Assembly (NCBI GenBank): GCA_002007465.1
Contig: LNAC01000162.1
Coordinates: 861,534-925,533, forward strand
From: Ailurus styani
Taxonomy: Eukaryota > Chordata > Mammalia > Carnivora > Ailuridae
DNA length: 64,000 nt
Reading direction: 5' to 3'
The position numbers were made by a program, and so were the translations under genes. Numbering within the stretch: the first letter of the stretch is position 1; each line of letters begins with the position of its first letter. Positions 13,893 through 27,279 of this stretch are shown here, one piece after another. The notes under the pieces were generated by a model, which was not told the origin of the DNA, searched no databases, and saw only the letters and a program-made list of their open reading frames with translations.

Positions 13893-14102
13893 TTTTTTTT
13901 AAAGATTTTTTTTTTTATTTATTCATTTGACACAGAGAGAGAGATTACAAGTAGGCAGAGAGGCAGGCAGAGAGAGAGGAAAGAGGAGGAAGCAGGCTCC
14001 CTGCTGAGCAGAGAGCCGGACGTGGGCCTCGATCCCAGGACCCTGGGATCATGACCTGAGCCGAAGGCAGCGGCTTTAACCCACTGAGCCACCCAGGCGC
14101 CC
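13893..14102 (-). repeat. CanSINE, antisense, young, with perfect target-site duplication
   Basis: Full-length copy in reverse, ending GAGCCACCCAGGCGCCC. AGCAATTAACCTACTT at 13877-13892 is repeated exactly at 14103-14118, which fixes both insertion borders. Confidence 0.97.
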
Positions 14103-14696
14103 AGCAATTAACCTACTTAATGCTAAGTCATTGTAGAAGATTTCACTTACATATAGGTATTCTCTCCCATTTTTTGAAAGCTCTTGTAGAGCCACTTATC
14201 TTTTATGAAAGACCTACATTAGTACTTGTTTTAGCTAACTGAAAGGAATTTGAAGAGCATTCTTGCTTTTACCAAAAAAAAGGCAAAAAGCAAAAATAGT
14301 GTTGAGCATTTGCTTTGCTGGGGCAGATACAGAGGCAGCATGTACCCTAAGCAGTGAGAGGGGCCCCTCAAATATCCTTCCCTTGGACTACATTCAGTGA
14401 GTGTGTCAGCACCCGGTCTCTACTGCTTTGGACTGTACCTGTGAGCATCTGTGCTTTATCTCGATTCATTTTGTGCATCCCTTAGCAAGATGTGTCCTCA
14501 GACATCAGAAGAGCTTAAGAAAGGTTTTTGTGTCTGAGAATGCTCAATAATTTTCCCATGTAAATCAATGGTAATGTTGCTTCTTCCCTTTATCAACATT
14601 TCAGCTCACAAAAGGTTTTCTAGGAATGTCCTACTTTCGGATAGTGGGGGAAGCCTATGTTCATTTTTTGCTGTACCCTTCATCAAAGAACACAGG

Positions 14697-14965
14697 TGTC
14701 TACAGATTTTTTTTTCCTCAACATCTCACTCTTTAATTCTTTCTCTCTTGGTATCAGCTGAACTTGTTCTCTCTCACCATTTTTCAGATTTCTTCTTTGT
14801 AAATCATCTACCTCTGCCTTTATGAGAGANATGTCTACAGATTTTTTTTTTCCTCAACATCTCACTCTTTAATTCTTTCTCTCTTGGTATCAGCTGAACT
14901 TGCTCTCTCTCACCATTTTTCAGATTTCTTCTTTGTAAATCATCTACCTCTGCCTTTATGAGAGA
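14697..14965. repeat. Near-perfect tandem duplication (~133 bp unit) joined by an N
   Basis: 14697-14829 is repeated at 14832-14965. The two copies differ by one T in a homopolymer and one T/C change, and a single N lies at 14830. The rest of the sequence appears unique. This may be an assembly artefact. Confidence 0.95.
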
Positions 14966-15619
14966 AAGCAATAGACCATTAGTCAGTTTTGCTGGAAATA
15001 TAATACATTTCTCTATGACCCAATAACCTGAATCAAGGCCCTGAAGCATCACAGATATCCATAAGTGCTTTTGCAGATACCTTTTTAATAGAAGCTTAAA
15101 GAGGTCTTTGTAGGAGGGGCCAAAGCTGCTGTTGCCTGAGAGCTCAGCTGAGGACATCTGGACCCTTGGGAGTGAATTGAAAGGCCAATTTATTAAATGT
15201 TACTTCTGGTGGGGTGGCAGGTGGTTTTATTATCTTTGGCTACTACTAACTCTTCCACAAGCTACAGCATTCTTTCCAGAAGCTGTACAGCATTTTACAG
15301 GGGTGAAGAAATTCTTTCCTATCTTGGGGAACATCAAAGTAATTGAGAGAAATTGTTTTCATTTTGATCCTTTAAATCAGATGTACTGCCTGCTTATCAG
15401 TACCAAGAAGAAAAAAAAAATACAGCAGCTCCTTGGGGATTTGTTTTTCAGGAAATGAGATTTCTATCCATGGAACCAAAGGATCATTAGCAGCACAATC
15501 AGAACAATGGCATTCCACAGGATCGATGCCAACATCCAAATCTGTGGTCCTTGCTTTTTTTCCTAGTACAGTACGAGAAATTAACACAGAAATGTCCTAG
15601 TTTGAATAAATACAAGGAA

Positions 15620-15826
15620 GTTTTTTTTTTTAAGATTTTATTTATTTATTTGACAGAGAGAGAGAGAGAGAGGTATCACAAGTAGGCAGAGAGGCAGGCA
15701 GAGAGAGAGGAGGAAGCAGGTTCCCTGCCGAGCAGAGAGCCCGATGCGGGGCTCGATCCCAGGACCCTGAGATCATGACCTGAGCTGAAGGCAGAGGCTT
15801 TAACCCACTGAGCCACCCAGGCGCCT
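15620..15826 (-). repeat. CanSINE, antisense, young
   Basis: A T-run, ATTTATTTATTTGACAGAG, GAGGCAGGCAGAGAGAGAGG, GGCTCGATCCCAGGACCCTG and head complement CCACCCAGGCGCC. No clear target-site duplication. Confidence 0.96.
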
Positions 15827-15954
15827 GGTCCAGCAATTTCTGGCAAAAAAAAAAAGTGCTCAGTGTCTTCAGTTCTGAATCACTGTTGGCTGGACATTTG
15901 GCCACTCTTCCTGTGTTTCCTCCCTAGGAGAAGTGGACAGAGAGGAACGATCAA

Positions 15955-16085
15955 GCAGTATGAGTTAGGAGACTAGGCTTCTCATCCTTGTTAGGACATT
16001 ACCTAGTATTGTGACCTTGGATAGATTCCTTAATAAATTCAGGGTCAATCTACTCATCTCTAGATGAAAAGATAAATTAACTCTG
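15955..16085 (+). repeat. MIR relic, sense
   Basis: The order 'GAGTTAGGAGACTAGGCTTC ... GTGACCTTGGATAGATTCCT ... TCTACTCATCTCTAGATGAA' matches the MIR core and 3' part. Confidence 0.65.
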
Positions 16086-16089
16086 GGTA

Positions 16090-19000
16090 TTTTTCTTCTC
16101 CTAAGTTAATATTTTTAAATTTTGTAAAATGTTTTTCGTTGCTGTCATATTGTTCATTTTATCCAATACATGCATCCATTATCATCAATTCATTAAGTAA
16201 TGAACAACCACTTAGTCTTATTAAGAATTGCAAAAAATATACAGTATTCTGTAATGACGGTTGAATTCAGAGTAAGACAAAGAGTACAAAGTACATTTTT
16301 TCCCGTTTCCAAGCTGCACATCTACACACCTAATTACTGTTGTGTGAGTAATTTCAGAGTGCCTACTAAGACTTGTAATAACTATCACTGACTAGTAATC
16401 TGTCAAGGTATAATGCAGTATAATATGTTTTTACACAACAGTGGTGAGGCTCTCATTAATTATTACCACCTATAATTGTCTTGATATGAACATTTATTTT
16501 AAACCTTAAAAATTATAGACAACAAAATGATGATTTAAAATACCTCCAGGAAGTCTATACACAGAAGTTGCTGCATTAGAGTTAATGATGTATTAAGTCA
16601 TTTCTTACTGCTTTTGTCTTTTTAATAGATGACATATTATTCAAATTAACGCAGAAGAAAAGTTTCTACTAACAGTTAAACATCACACTGAGTCACATCT
16701 GCTGCCTTAAAGATAAGCACATAATTTATTAAACAGACTTCTTTAGCAATATCTGGTATATAACGTCAATATATTTATATGCCCTAGGAAGAAGAATTTA
16801 TAGACTAGCTTTATTCCCCAAAGGTGTTGCAAGTTCAGGTTATATGCATGTTTCTTTGTCTGGTAGTACAACCAACTTTTAAATCTCATAACCCAAATCC
16901 ACCATTTCACATTTAATCTAAAGATTCCAAGCAAACCTCTCCTTGATGAGATATATTCCTTTTTTTCCTCAGATGCCTCTTTCTGTTTATTTTTCTTTGC
17001 TGTAATGCAAATGGAAGGTAAGGCTAAGGTCCAAATGTAAAGTTATGAATGAAAATGATTGTTTAAACCTGGAATTTTGAACTTAATGGAAAGGAGAGTG
17101 GCTAAAAAAGGAAAATCTAAGCAGAAGAAAGTGCATGGGTTAAATTCTAGATCTGCCTTTAGGAAAGCAAAAGTGGAATAAATTAAAGTCCTGTCTTGAA
17201 TAAGAAAAGGAAGTGTTTGGGCACTAGAGCGGAGAGAGGAGGGCTAGCCAGAGTGACTTTTGTGTTTGTAAATTCAGACCTTGAAGATTTCTGAAGTTGA
17301 CAGACACTGTGTTAGGCATCCCTTTTCAAAGGGAGCATTGGGTTAGTAGAGCAGAGTCATGTGATTGCAGGTGCTGGTGAGAGAAAGAACTAGAGAGAGA
17401 GCCAGGCAGGGGTGTGATTGCATGCCCGTGGCCCAGAAAATAGCAAAGTAAAATGGAGACTGCTTGCACTCCTGGCTCAGCAGGGGACACTAGTGCTGTT
17501 TTTCATGGCTTGGGGAGTATATCACGCATCTTTTAGTGGCTACACCGTAACTGTCATTTAGTTGTCATTTCAGAAACTCGAATTCTGCAAAGACTTCTCA
17601 AAATGTTTCATGAAAACAGGTGTTCCAGATTTATTTTCATGAATCACATCTTTTGGACGGAGAGATCAGTGATTCAACCAAGAATCAATACTAACTGTTG
17701 CCACTAGGAGAGAGAGCAAAGATCTGCCTTTGATAGTGATTCTTAGTGATTGTGATAGAACACTATTCAGTTTCCTGCCTGGCTTGGCGGGGTGGGGGTG
17801 GGGAGGTTGGGTAGAGGAGGGAGGGAGTTAAAATGAAAAGTGAAAATTTTTTTTCTCTGGTTTCTGTTTCCTAAGATTAGATTCAGAAACTAGTCACATA
17901 GCGATGTCATAGGGTGGAATTCTTTTCATGTGCGCCTTTTTGAGGATATGAAATCACCAAATCAAAGAGCCTGTGCCCAAATTTGAATACATTTCAGAAA
18001 TATGCCTCCAGATAATATAGAGTATTCACTTTTTCTTTTCCCCTTCATTACCACTTCATAACTTGTGTTTCTAAATGACAATTTAGTGTTCATGCTTTTG
18101 GTGGGCTTGAACCACCTCATAATTTTGTTTCTACAGCTGTAGTGCTGAGGACATGATAATCACCCAGTGGTTATTCACTAAGTATTTGTTGTTTTTTCAT
18201 ATACTTAACTTTCTTATATACTTAAATTTTCAGTCTGTTATTAGACTTTTTTTATTTAAATTGTGAGGTTATTAAAAAGGGGATGAGTTAGTTTCCTAGG
18301 CAAAGTTAAGAATACAAATTTACAACCATTGTCTTAGTTCTCACTCACCACATCCATCAACAGGATCCAGGATCTGCTTTTCAGAACCATCATCAACCGC
18401 TTAATGCTTCTGCTTTTCACAGCTCAGTGCTAACATCATTCAGGTGCAACTCCAACAAGGGGACACCAGAGATAGTGTCACCCAACTGTTTAGCTGTTCG
18501 CATTAAGATAGTTACTCGTCGTGTTTCCTTGTTGTCCCAGTACTCCTGGAACAATACCTAGGGAGTATTTTGGCCAAACTAGTAAGTGGTAGCACCTTTT
18601 TTATTTCTCTGCTCATTAAAGGTGGCCAGTCATGTCACCACTTGTTACCAACGAGAGAGTTCTTGGAAAATAACTTGGAAAATACCTTCGATGAGAAGAG
18701 TGCAATATTCACCTGCCTGATATGTTCTGTTATTGAGCAGAATAATTTAATCCCAGGATTTTCATCACCTTTTAGCAAAAGTAAACTGGCAGTGTATTTT
18801 CATTTCCTAATCAGGCCATCTCTCTCTCTTTTTCTACTTGACTGAATCGTGGATTAATTTGTTTCTGGTATTGCTTGTTCCTTGCCCTTTGTGATTGGCC
18901 TCAACTGTGGAAAAGCACCCTTTGTTCCTCAGAGTTCCCGTTGGCCAGGTCACATTTCAGCGACTCATTAAAACATGTATTTATTCTACTCTGGGGCACA

Positions 19001-20300
19001 TTGTCAGGCCAGCCATGAATTTATAGTGAAATGTAACAGTAAATTGTGCTCTGTGGTCAAAAATGCCAAATGATACACACAGCAGCACAGAGGTTTCCAG
19101 CATAGGGTAGAATTAAAGAGCTTAGGACCGGTGCCGTAATTGTTGGCCGTATTTTCACAGTGGCCAGTTTTGTTACAGTCGAACTTGGAGAGAGCTTGAA
19201 ATCACTTATCTCAGATGTTTGCACTCACAACCACAAAGCCTCTGAGAAACACAGAACTGATCTTGTAATAAGCTCCAGCTGAGTTTACAAGCCTCTGAGC
19301 CTTTCTGAAAGCCTGTTTAGTTTAATGAGGGTTTTCAGATTTCAAAGCTCACACACCTTCACATAAAAACAGATGATTATGACCAAATTAGGGAATGTTG
19401 CTCCGTGAATATTTTCCCCCAACATGTTCTCTTCTCAGTCGTCAGGCATTGTTTCATTATACTTTCCACCTTCCCAACATCATTTTTAAATATAATTTTT
19501 GGAAGTCTTATTGTATAGTTTCTATTCAAGCAGAATGTTATGTTACATCAAAGAAAAGATTTTTTTTCTCTTAACAGTAAAAGGCAAATGTACATATATA
19601 TTTTTTCTGGCCAATAAGAAAAGGTACAATTTGAAAAAAGAAAATCGAACCCTCAGTTTCTGCTGCCATGACAACTGTCCCATGAGGCTAGGCCTTCATG
19701 TTCACCCCTGTGCCCTGCTTCACAGGGCTCTACAACCTGATTCTGAATGGCTTGTTAATGAAGAGAGAAAAGCCTTGTTTATGACCTAGTAAGATGGAAT
19801 GTGGGAGAGAGGATATCCACACCGCAGTGCTTTATATCTTGGACAAATAACTTTCATGAATATTTATAATGCTATCTTTATTTTTTAAATTCAGTCTTGG
19901 ATCACTGAAAAATAAAATAAAAAATAAAAATAAATAAAAAAATTCATTATTTTTAAATAGTTTTAATATGGGTTGTATATATTGGTATTACTCTCTCTTA
20001 ATTTTTTAAGTGTTTTGTGAGTCGCCCTCAGAAAGAAATATAATAATTAGGATGTGAGGCACTCAAGCCTTACTTGAATACAAAATCATCCATTCCATGT
20101 ACCCACAGTTTTACAAAGAGGCACAATATCGAATGGGATACTCAAATGTATCCATAGAGAAATAGAGACCATAGAGAAATAGAATTTAGAAATGCCCTTG
20201 AAGAAAGGACAAATTCCTTGCTGAAGAAAGCAAGAGGGGTGTGGACATGTCGACAGAAATTGTGATGAAGTGACAGAATCCTGGTCTCCTAAGCCCCTCT
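16090..20300. other. Repeat-poor intronic block
   Basis: About 4.2 kb with no SINE, L1 or LTR that I recognise, unusual here. An A-rich AAAAT run lies at 19905-19942. The frames at 18570-18845 and 19499-19789 show no domain. The block might contain conserved noncoding sequence, but that cannot be judged from one genome. Confidence 0.5.
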
Positions 20301-20524
20301 TTATTTTTTTTATTATTTTTTTTATTTTAAAGATTTTTATTTATTCATTTGACACAGAGAGAGAGATTACAAGTAGGCAGAAAGGCAGGCAGAGAGAGAG
20401 GAGAGAGGAGGAAGCAGGCTCCCTGCTGAGCAGAGAGCCCGATGTGGGCCTCGATCCCAGGACCCTGGGATCATGACCTGAGCCGAAGGCAGCGGCTTTA
20501 ACCCACTGAGCCACCCAGGCGCCC
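20301..20524 (-). repeat. CanSINE, antisense, young
   Basis: Begins with T-rich sequence and ends CCACTGAGCCACCCAGGCGC. Just beyond the head, ATAAAATCTTTAAAAAAC at 20529-20546 looks like a SINE tail in the opposite orientation. No clear target-site duplication. Confidence 0.95.
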
Positions 20525-20584
20525 TGGATAAAATCTTTAAAAAACAAATCAAAAAATCTGTTGTGTTTCTATAAAACACTAATA

Positions 20585-20585
20585 N
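20585..20585. other. Single unresolved base (N)
   Basis: One N in otherwise unremarkable intron sequence. Two more occur at 14830 and 35316. Confidence 0.99.
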
Positions 20586-21900
20586 TGCCTGGTCCTTCCT
20601 CCACACAGCACATCCACAAGACATTAGTTAGAAGACACTGTAAAGTTTGGCTCTTCTTTGGGAAGACAGTTGCTGTTTCATCTCTCTTCCTCTCCAGCTA
20701 TTATTGTCTACTCACCCCACCTCAGACACTGAATCTCTTGAATTTGCTTTCTCCTATCTTGAGTCAGAATCAGCTACCCATGGTTTTGGAAAGGATATGC
20801 TATGATGATCTGTGCATTAATTAATGTATTTTGAAGAACATTTGTGATCAAATCATGGAAGATTCTTTAAGTTAAAGTTTAATTCAAACTCTTAAATTGA
20901 GGTTTAAGAGTTTTATGATAATTATTAAATTCTTAAATTTTACATGTATTTTGTATATTTATATCAATGTAATCTTAAAATGTACTCTTACTAATTGTGA
21001 ACATTTTGTCTTTAGATGGCTTTTCTTGCAAATGCTATTTACATGGAATTGGGTAGTCAAAAGGTTGAGTAGAAAAGATTAGCATTCTATATTTTAAAAG
21101 CACATGAGGCTTTGAGTTCTACTCACAAGGAGTATCTGGTATAAGACATGCTAACCTGCTCCAAACAAATAGAAAACACTACACAATGTGTAAATGCCTG
21201 TTTTCAGACATTGTCCAACAGGCAATGCAGAACTATGATCCCTGAGAAGAGAAACAAACAAAGTGAGTACTACAGTCATCTGAGCTTTCTGCCTGGAGGC
21301 AGGATCCAGAGTGTAGTGTAGGGAGAAAGAACCTAAGAGGAGCTTAGTTGTCTGACTGTAGGGAAGACACACAGAGTAGAGCTCAAGGTGACCAAGTCGA
21401 AAGGATTTTTAGGGGAGAAATACTGGAAAGGTGGGACCTCTACAGGAAAGAGCTTCAGAAATCTGCTGTGAAAGGCCCACTTGAGGATCAGACTGAATAC
21501 AAATCTGTGTATGTGTATGGTGAAAATTAGTAAGGCAGAGGAAAGAACAGCTGCCCAGAAGCTATGAAATGAACACTTTCTAGAGTTCACACCACACTGA
21601 GAGACAGTTGAGTTTCTATCAGGCAAATGGGAGAAATTTCACTGAACACTTGAGGTATTCCTTCGAGATGTTCAAAAAGTTATGTATTAGTGGTAGGGTT
21701 AAACTATCCCTAGAGGAAATACTACTCTAAAGCTGACCTAACAAAACTTAAAAATAAGCCTTGAAAAGACAAAACTCATCTTCAGTTTTCTTAATATTTT
21801 GCCAAGACGGATATCAACATTCTTTAAGGGAAGACAGCAAAGTCCAACTGCTCACATTAATTCATAAAGTCTGGCATCTAATTTAAAAAGTACACATATG

Positions 21901-22835
21901 TTCCACGTATGAAAGAAATCACCCAGTATTTGTCTTTCTCTGACTGACTTATTTCTCGGAGCATAATAGACTCTTGGTCCATCTGTGTTGTTGCAAATGG
22001 CAAGATCTCATTCTTTTATATGGCAGAGTAACATTCCATTATATATAAACTGTATTTTCTTTAACCATTCATTTGTCAATGGACATTTCGGTTGCTTCCA
22101 TATATTTGCTTTTGTAAATAAAATGCTGCAGTAATGGGCGCCTGGGTGGCTCAGTGGGTTAAAGCCGCTGCCTTCGGCTCAGGTCGTGATCCCAGGGTCC
22201 TGGGATCGAGGCCCACATCGGGCTCTCTGCTCAGCAGGGAGCCTGCTTCCTCCTCTCTCCTCTCTCTCTGCCTGCCTCTCTGCCTACTTGTAATCTCTCT
22301 CTGTGTGTTAAATGAATAAATAAAATCTTTAAAAAAAATGCTGCAGTAAATAGGGGCATGCATATATCTTTTTGAATTGGTGTTTTGATTTTCTTTCAGT
22401 AAATACCCAGTGGTGGAATTACTGGATCATATGGCACTTTTATTTTTATATTTAGTGAAATAAGTCAGGCAGAGAAAGACAAATACCATATGATTCCACT
22501 TATATATGGAATCTAAGAAACAAATTAACAAACAAAAAAGCAGAGACAGACCCGTAAATACAGAGAACAAACTGGTGGTTTCCAGAGGGTAGGGGATTGG
22601 GCAAAATGGTGAAGAGGAGTGGGAGGTAGAGGCTTGTGGTTATGGAATGAATAAATCACAGGGATGAAAGGTACAACATAAGGAGTATAGTCAAGGTATT
22701 TTAATAGCATTCTATGATAACAGATGGTAGTTACAATTGTGGTGAGCATAGCATAACATATAGAATTGTTGAACCACTATGTTGTACACCTGAAACTAAT
22801 GAAACATTATATGTTAACCATACTTCAATTTTTAG
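21901..22835 (+). repeat. 5'-inverted L1 3' fragment nested in the old L1
   Basis: 21901-22452 is antisense L1 (GGTAATACCC-type region: CAGTAAATACCCAGTGGTGG, TGGATCATATGGCAC). 22453-22835 is sense L1 3' end (GAAATAAGTCAGGCAGAGAA ... ACACCTGAAACTAATGAAAC). The boundary is abrupt. AAAGTACACATATG at 21887-21900 matches AAAGTATACATATG at 22836-22849 with one change, giving a 14-bp target-site duplication. This is the structure expected from twin priming. Confidence 0.82.
22135..22334 (+). repeat. CanSINE, sense, young, nested in the inverted L1
   Basis: Full-length head to tail (GGGCGCCTGGGTGGCTCAG ... AATAAAATCTTT). AAAATGCTGCAGTAA at 22120-22134 is repeated exactly at 22335-22349, so the insertion split the L1 after it was in place. 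Confidence 0.97.
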
Positions 22836-23860
22836 AAAGTATACATATGAAAAAGCAGAAAATGTAGGAGGAAATGTAACCCATAAGGATCAAAAGAGTT
22901 AATGGAAATAGACCAGAATGGTAGAGGTGATGGACTTTGTAGAAAAGAGCTTTCAACCATTTACATGAATATATGAGGTGAAAGATTTGTACAATGAAAA
23001 CTATAAAACACTGCTCAAAGAAAGGAAACAAACACAAATAAATAGACATTGCACATTCATGTATTGGAAGAATTAATATTGTTAAAATGTCTGTATTACC
23101 CAGAGCAATCTACAGATTCAATGAAATTCCTATCAAAATACCAATGCCATTTTTTTATAGAAGTAGAAAAAAACAATTCTAAAATTTGTATGGAACCACA
23201 AAAGACTCCAAATAGCCCAAGAAATTTTGAGCAAGAAGAATAAAGCTAGAGGCATGACACTTCCTCATTTCAAAATATGTTACAGTAATCAAAACAATAT
23301 GGAACTGGCTTAGAAACAGATGTATAGACTGATGGTCAGAAACCGATTAAGCAAAAAGAGAGAAAAGACACAGATTATGAAAAAGTAATAAAGAGACATA
23401 ACTATGGACCCTACTGCATTAAAAGGGTAATAAAAGAATAATATTTTTTAAAAAAACCTTTTTGACCAGAAAGTCAACAATTTAGATGAAATCAATAGGT
23501 TCCTTGAAAGTAAACTACCAAACTTCACTTAAAAGGAAATGGAAATCTAAGTAGTGCCTTCTAAGAACCAAATCTTAGTAGGAACTTTTTATAAAGTTAT
23601 CCAGATACTTCATACACCCCAGTCAAAGAAAAACCTGTGTTCACACAAAAACCTTAAGTAAACATTTATACCAGCTTTATTTGTAATAGTAAAAAATTGG
23701 AACTAAAATGCTCTTCACCTGAGGAATGGATGCATGCACTGCGGTATATCCATGCAATACAATGGAACATTCCTCAGCAATGAAAATGAAAAGATTAATG
23801 ATACATGTAGCAGAATGGGCAATCTTAAATCCATTACACCAAGTGAAAAACATCAGATTC

Positions 23861-24032
23861 GGGTAGCTGGGTTGCTCACTAGGTTAAGTGGCTGCCTTCA
23901 ACTCAGGTCATGATTTCAGGGTCCTGAGATCAAGCGCTGCATCGGGCTCTCTGCTCGGTGGGGGGTCTGCTTTCCCTACTCGTGTTCTCTTTCTCTCTCA
24001 CATAAATAAGAAATCTTAAAAGAAAAAGAAAA
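23861..24032 (+). repeat. CanSINE, sense, older, nested in the old L1 3' UTR
   Basis: Diverged head GGGTAGCTGGGTTGCTCACT, then CAGGTCATGATTTCAGGGTC and an AAATAAGAAATCTTAAAAG tail. AACATCAGATTC (23849-23860) and AACGTCAAATTT (from about 24032) look like a decayed duplication. Confidence 0.88.
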
Positions 24033-24375
24033 ACGTCAAATTTAAAATTATATACAATGTAAATGGTACAATACCATTCATATGACCTTCCTGAGAAGAC
24101 CAAATTACGGAGACAGAAAGATCAGTGTTTGTAGGGGTTGGGGGTTAGGGGAGAAGTTGATAATAAAATGGGCATGGAGAAATTTTAGGGGTAATGGGAA
24201 CTGTTCTGTATCTTGACTGTTTTGTGTATACCACAAAGGTGGTAGGTAGTTATCCTGTACATTTGTCAAAACTTGCAGAACAGCACACTAAAAAGGGTAA
24301 ATTTTACTGAATGTCAATATACCTTAACTGTTTGACCTAGCATAAAAATATCAATTAGATTGTATTGTGTCCTGA

Positions 24376-25714
<1,339 letters not shown>

Positions 25715-26345
25715 TTAATTTATTATTATTTTTCATATATATATTTTATTCAATATAATTAACATACAGTGTTATATTAGTTTCAGGTGTATAATATAGT
25801 GATTCAACAGTTCTATACATTATTCAGTGCTTATCATGAGTGTACTCTTAATCCCCTTCATCTATTTTACCCATCACTCCCATTCACCACCCCTCTGGCA
25901 ATCATCAGTTTGTCCTTTATAGTTAAGAGTCTGATTTTTTGTTTGTTTCTTTTTTCCTTTGTTCATTTGTTTTGTTTCTTAAATTCTGCCTGAGTGAAAT
26001 CATATGGTATTTGTCTCCCTCTAACTGATTTGCTTGATTTACCATTATACCCTCCAGATCTGTCTGTGTTGTTACAAAGCAGGACTTCATTCTTTTTTAT
26101 GGCTGAGTAATATCCCATTGTACATAACATACCACATTTTCTTCATCCATTCATCTGTTGGTGTACACTGGGGCTGCTTCCATATCTTGGCTATTGTAAA
26201 TAATGCTGCAATAAACATAGGGGTGCATATATCTTTTTGATTTAGTGTTTTCATTTTCTTTGGGTAAATACCCAGTAGTGGAATCTTACTGGATCATGTG
26301 GTAGTTCTATTTTTAATTTTTTAAGAAACCTCCATGCTGTTACCT
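25715..26345 (-). repeat. L1 3' end, antisense
   Basis: Reverse complement of the L1 3' region: TATTAGTTTCAGGTGTATAA, CTGGCAATCATCAGTTTGTC, CAATAAACATAGGGGTGCAT, GGGTAAATACCCAGTAGTGG. Similar to the antisense part of 21901-22452 but independent. Confidence 0.9.
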
Positions 26346-27279
26346 TTCATTGGCTCTTCCACAAAACTAGTGCCTCAAAAAACTGGCCTCAAAAACCTAG
26401 CGGCTTAGACATGTCGTTTTTTAAGTTTCCTATTTCTAAACCAGAGGGGCTGCCTGAAATAAATTATTCAGGGAAATCGTGCCCTGGATCCATTCTCTCT
26501 ATAATTCATATTAAACTCATAGCCAGACATCTTTGCAAATAACATAATACGTTTTATGAATCTTTTTTTTTTGCCTCTGGCAATGTCTAGAAATATATGA
26601 GAATTTTTTAATCGCATTTCAAAATTTAATTTATTTTTCTTTCCATTTTACTTTTGTTGTCAAGCACTTTGTAGTGATAACAGACAGACTGAATGCAAGC
26701 TGTGTGTGGGTGTGCTTGTGCTTGTGGAAGAGGGAAGAGGGCTGCCTGTTTGCATGTTATCTCAGTGAGCGGGACCTGCTCTTCAGCACACTGGCCAGAT
26801 GCAGCCCTCTGCATTGCCCCGCTGCCCAGCGAACAGCATGATGCTTCTCCTCACCACCTCTGCAAACCAAGACCCTCATTGTGCTTATACTCCACTTCTT
26901 TTGCCAGATATCCTTTCTGTCCGCCTCTCCTGTCTCCCTGGCCACAGTTACTGAGAGGGCCCTTAAAAGCAGCCTTTTTTCTTACCTGTTGTCCCAATAC
27001 CAGGCTCAGGAAGCCCTCTCCTACTCTTATCAGCTATCTTGTTGGTATTTAAAAGGAGCGGTTCTATAATGGCCTCATTTCAGACTGGAACCTGGAGGCT
27101 TTCAACTTTTTCAGTCCACGTAGTCCTACTTCCCCAGTGTCATTTAACCCTTAAATATTCAAGCATATATATTTAATTACATACATGTATTTATAGTTAC
27201 TTGTTATATATCATATATGTAGTATATGTATTTTTTATATATGCACGTATTCAGTTATATTTAATTGATGATCTCCCTG
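26346..27279. other. Intronic sequence, no recognised element
   Basis: Contains a relatively GC-rich patch (26690-26960) with overlapping frames on both strands but no domain, and an AT-rich run at 27160-27250. Confidence 0.45.

Larger units (their letters stand above)
21140..24328 (+). repeat. Old L1 (L1M type), sense, rearranged host of nested insertions
   Basis: The left part (21140-21900) resembles an old L1 5' region and ends in CATTAATTCATAAAGTCTGG. After a nested L1 the element resumes at 22850 (ACCCATAAGGATCAAAAGAG). ORF2 carboxy-terminal sequence follows (TGTCTGTATTACCCAGAGCA; CAAAATACCAATGCC), then an ORF2 piece at 23455-23540 that is normally upstream of it, then the 3' UTR to about 24328. 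Most of ORF1 and ORF2 is missing. Its end lies about 130 bp before the PRKD1 exon. Confidence 0.7.

Noticed and set aside
14804..15157. 117-codon minus-strand frame
   Set aside because: Includes the N and duplicated segment. No known domain and no exon borders.
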